A DNA stretch of 7,126 nt from CAZVJA01 sp964626885 (GTDB taxonomy: Bacteria; Planctomycetota; Planctomycetia; Planctomycetales; Planctomycetaceae). The stretch covers positions 1 through 7,126 of the forward strand of contig CAZVJA010000254.1 in NCBI GenBank assembly GCA_964626885.1, written 5' to 3'. The notes below the pieces were generated by a model. That model made no database searches and was not told the DNA's origin. It was given only the letters and a program-made list of their open reading frames with translations. This document shows, one piece after another, positions 6,994 to 7,126 of this stretch. The stretch's first letter is position 1. Each line of letters starts with the position of its first letter. The position numbers and the translations under genes are program-made.

Positions 6994-6999
6994 CTTGGT
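6982..6999. promoter_or_regulatory. Candidate operator: ACCAAG-N6-CTTGGT inverted repeat
   Basis: Two perfect six-base half-sites (6982-6987 and 6994-6999) are separated by six bases at the start region of the GntR gene. The size and symmetry suit a dimeric winged-helix regulator, and the position suits autoregulation. Arm order (ACCA outside, TGGT outside) is the reverse of the classical FadR TGGT-N3-ACCA site, so a match to that consensus is not claimed. Confidence 0.4.
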
Positions 7000-7126
7000 C
7001 TCAAATCTTGCGTCCCATGCTTTTCAAACGCTATTCATAACCGTCGAAGCAGGCAGCAGGGGAAAATCGTTTTTGTCTTTGCTTGGAGCGCAGCCGGTTT
7101 GGCAGGGGATACCAGGCAGGAGTCTA
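7000..7126 (-). promoter_or_regulatory. Upstream region of the operon, promoter not resolved
   Basis: On the minus strand TATGAA, a fair -10-like hexamer, lies at about 7033-7038, but no good -35 hexamer lies 16-18 bases before it. No gene is seen here. A six-codon frame (ATG at 7016-7018 to TGA) is out of phase with the regulator and probably meaningless. Two heptamers recur in swapped order: CAGGCAG/CAGGGGA at 7050-7063 and CAGGGGA/CAGGCAG at 7103-7119. Confidence 0.2.

Noticed and set aside
1..7126. CRISPR array, insertion sequence, transposase, toxin-antitoxin or defence cassette
   Set aside because: No regularly spaced repeats, terminal inverted repeats or relevant protein motifs were seen on either strand.

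Overview
The window looks like chromosomal DNA from a member of the Planctomycetota. The main evidence is a three-gene minus-strand cluster with a very large PSCyt1/DUF1549/LamG/DUF1553 protein followed by a Tat-exported DUF1501 protein, a pair that is strongly amplified in planctomycetes and rare elsewhere. No taxon below phylum can be read from the sequence alone.

Layout, left to right. (i) Positions 1-461 hold no convincing protein gene. The stretch contains several potential RNA stems, a short 3'-tmRNA-like sequence and a very good Rho-independent terminator at 336-375 on the plus strand, so it may be a structured RNA gene or a remnant of one. (ii) Positions 462-1241 on the plus strand carry an ATP-grasp protein of the R2K_3/DUF4343 type. 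Its frame is interrupted by one in-frame TGA at 543-545, and the next codon is GTG, so the gene is either a nonsense-mutated pseudogene or is expressed as an N-terminally shortened protein. (iii) Positions 1242-1486 are a convergent intergenic region with a long imperfect inverted repeat. (iv) Positions 1487-6993 on the minus strand form an apparent operon, transcribed right to left: a GntR/FCD regulator, then the 1067-residue cytochrome/DUF1549/LamG/DUF1553 protein (their stop and start codons overlap as ATGA), then the DUF1501 protein after a 48-base gap. (v) Positions 6994-7126 are the upstream region of the operon. A perfect 6-6-6 inverted repeat overlaps the most distal possible regulator start.

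How the genes may work together: the two structural genes both encode exported proteins, one by a Sec-type signal and one by a twin-arginine signal. Their fixed partnership is well known but their biochemistry is not established. LamG (a concanavalin-like fold often binding carbohydrate), c-type haem motifs and the alkaline-phosphatase-like fold of DUF1501 have led to proposals about breakdown of complex polymers. The FCD-type regulator, read first and translationally coupled, would plausibly switch the pair on in response to a small carboxylate; this is inference. The ATP-grasp gene is on the opposite strand and has no evident link to the operon.

The observations most worth following up are the interrupted ATP-grasp frame, the structured non-coding left end with its terminator, and the palindrome over the regulator's start region.
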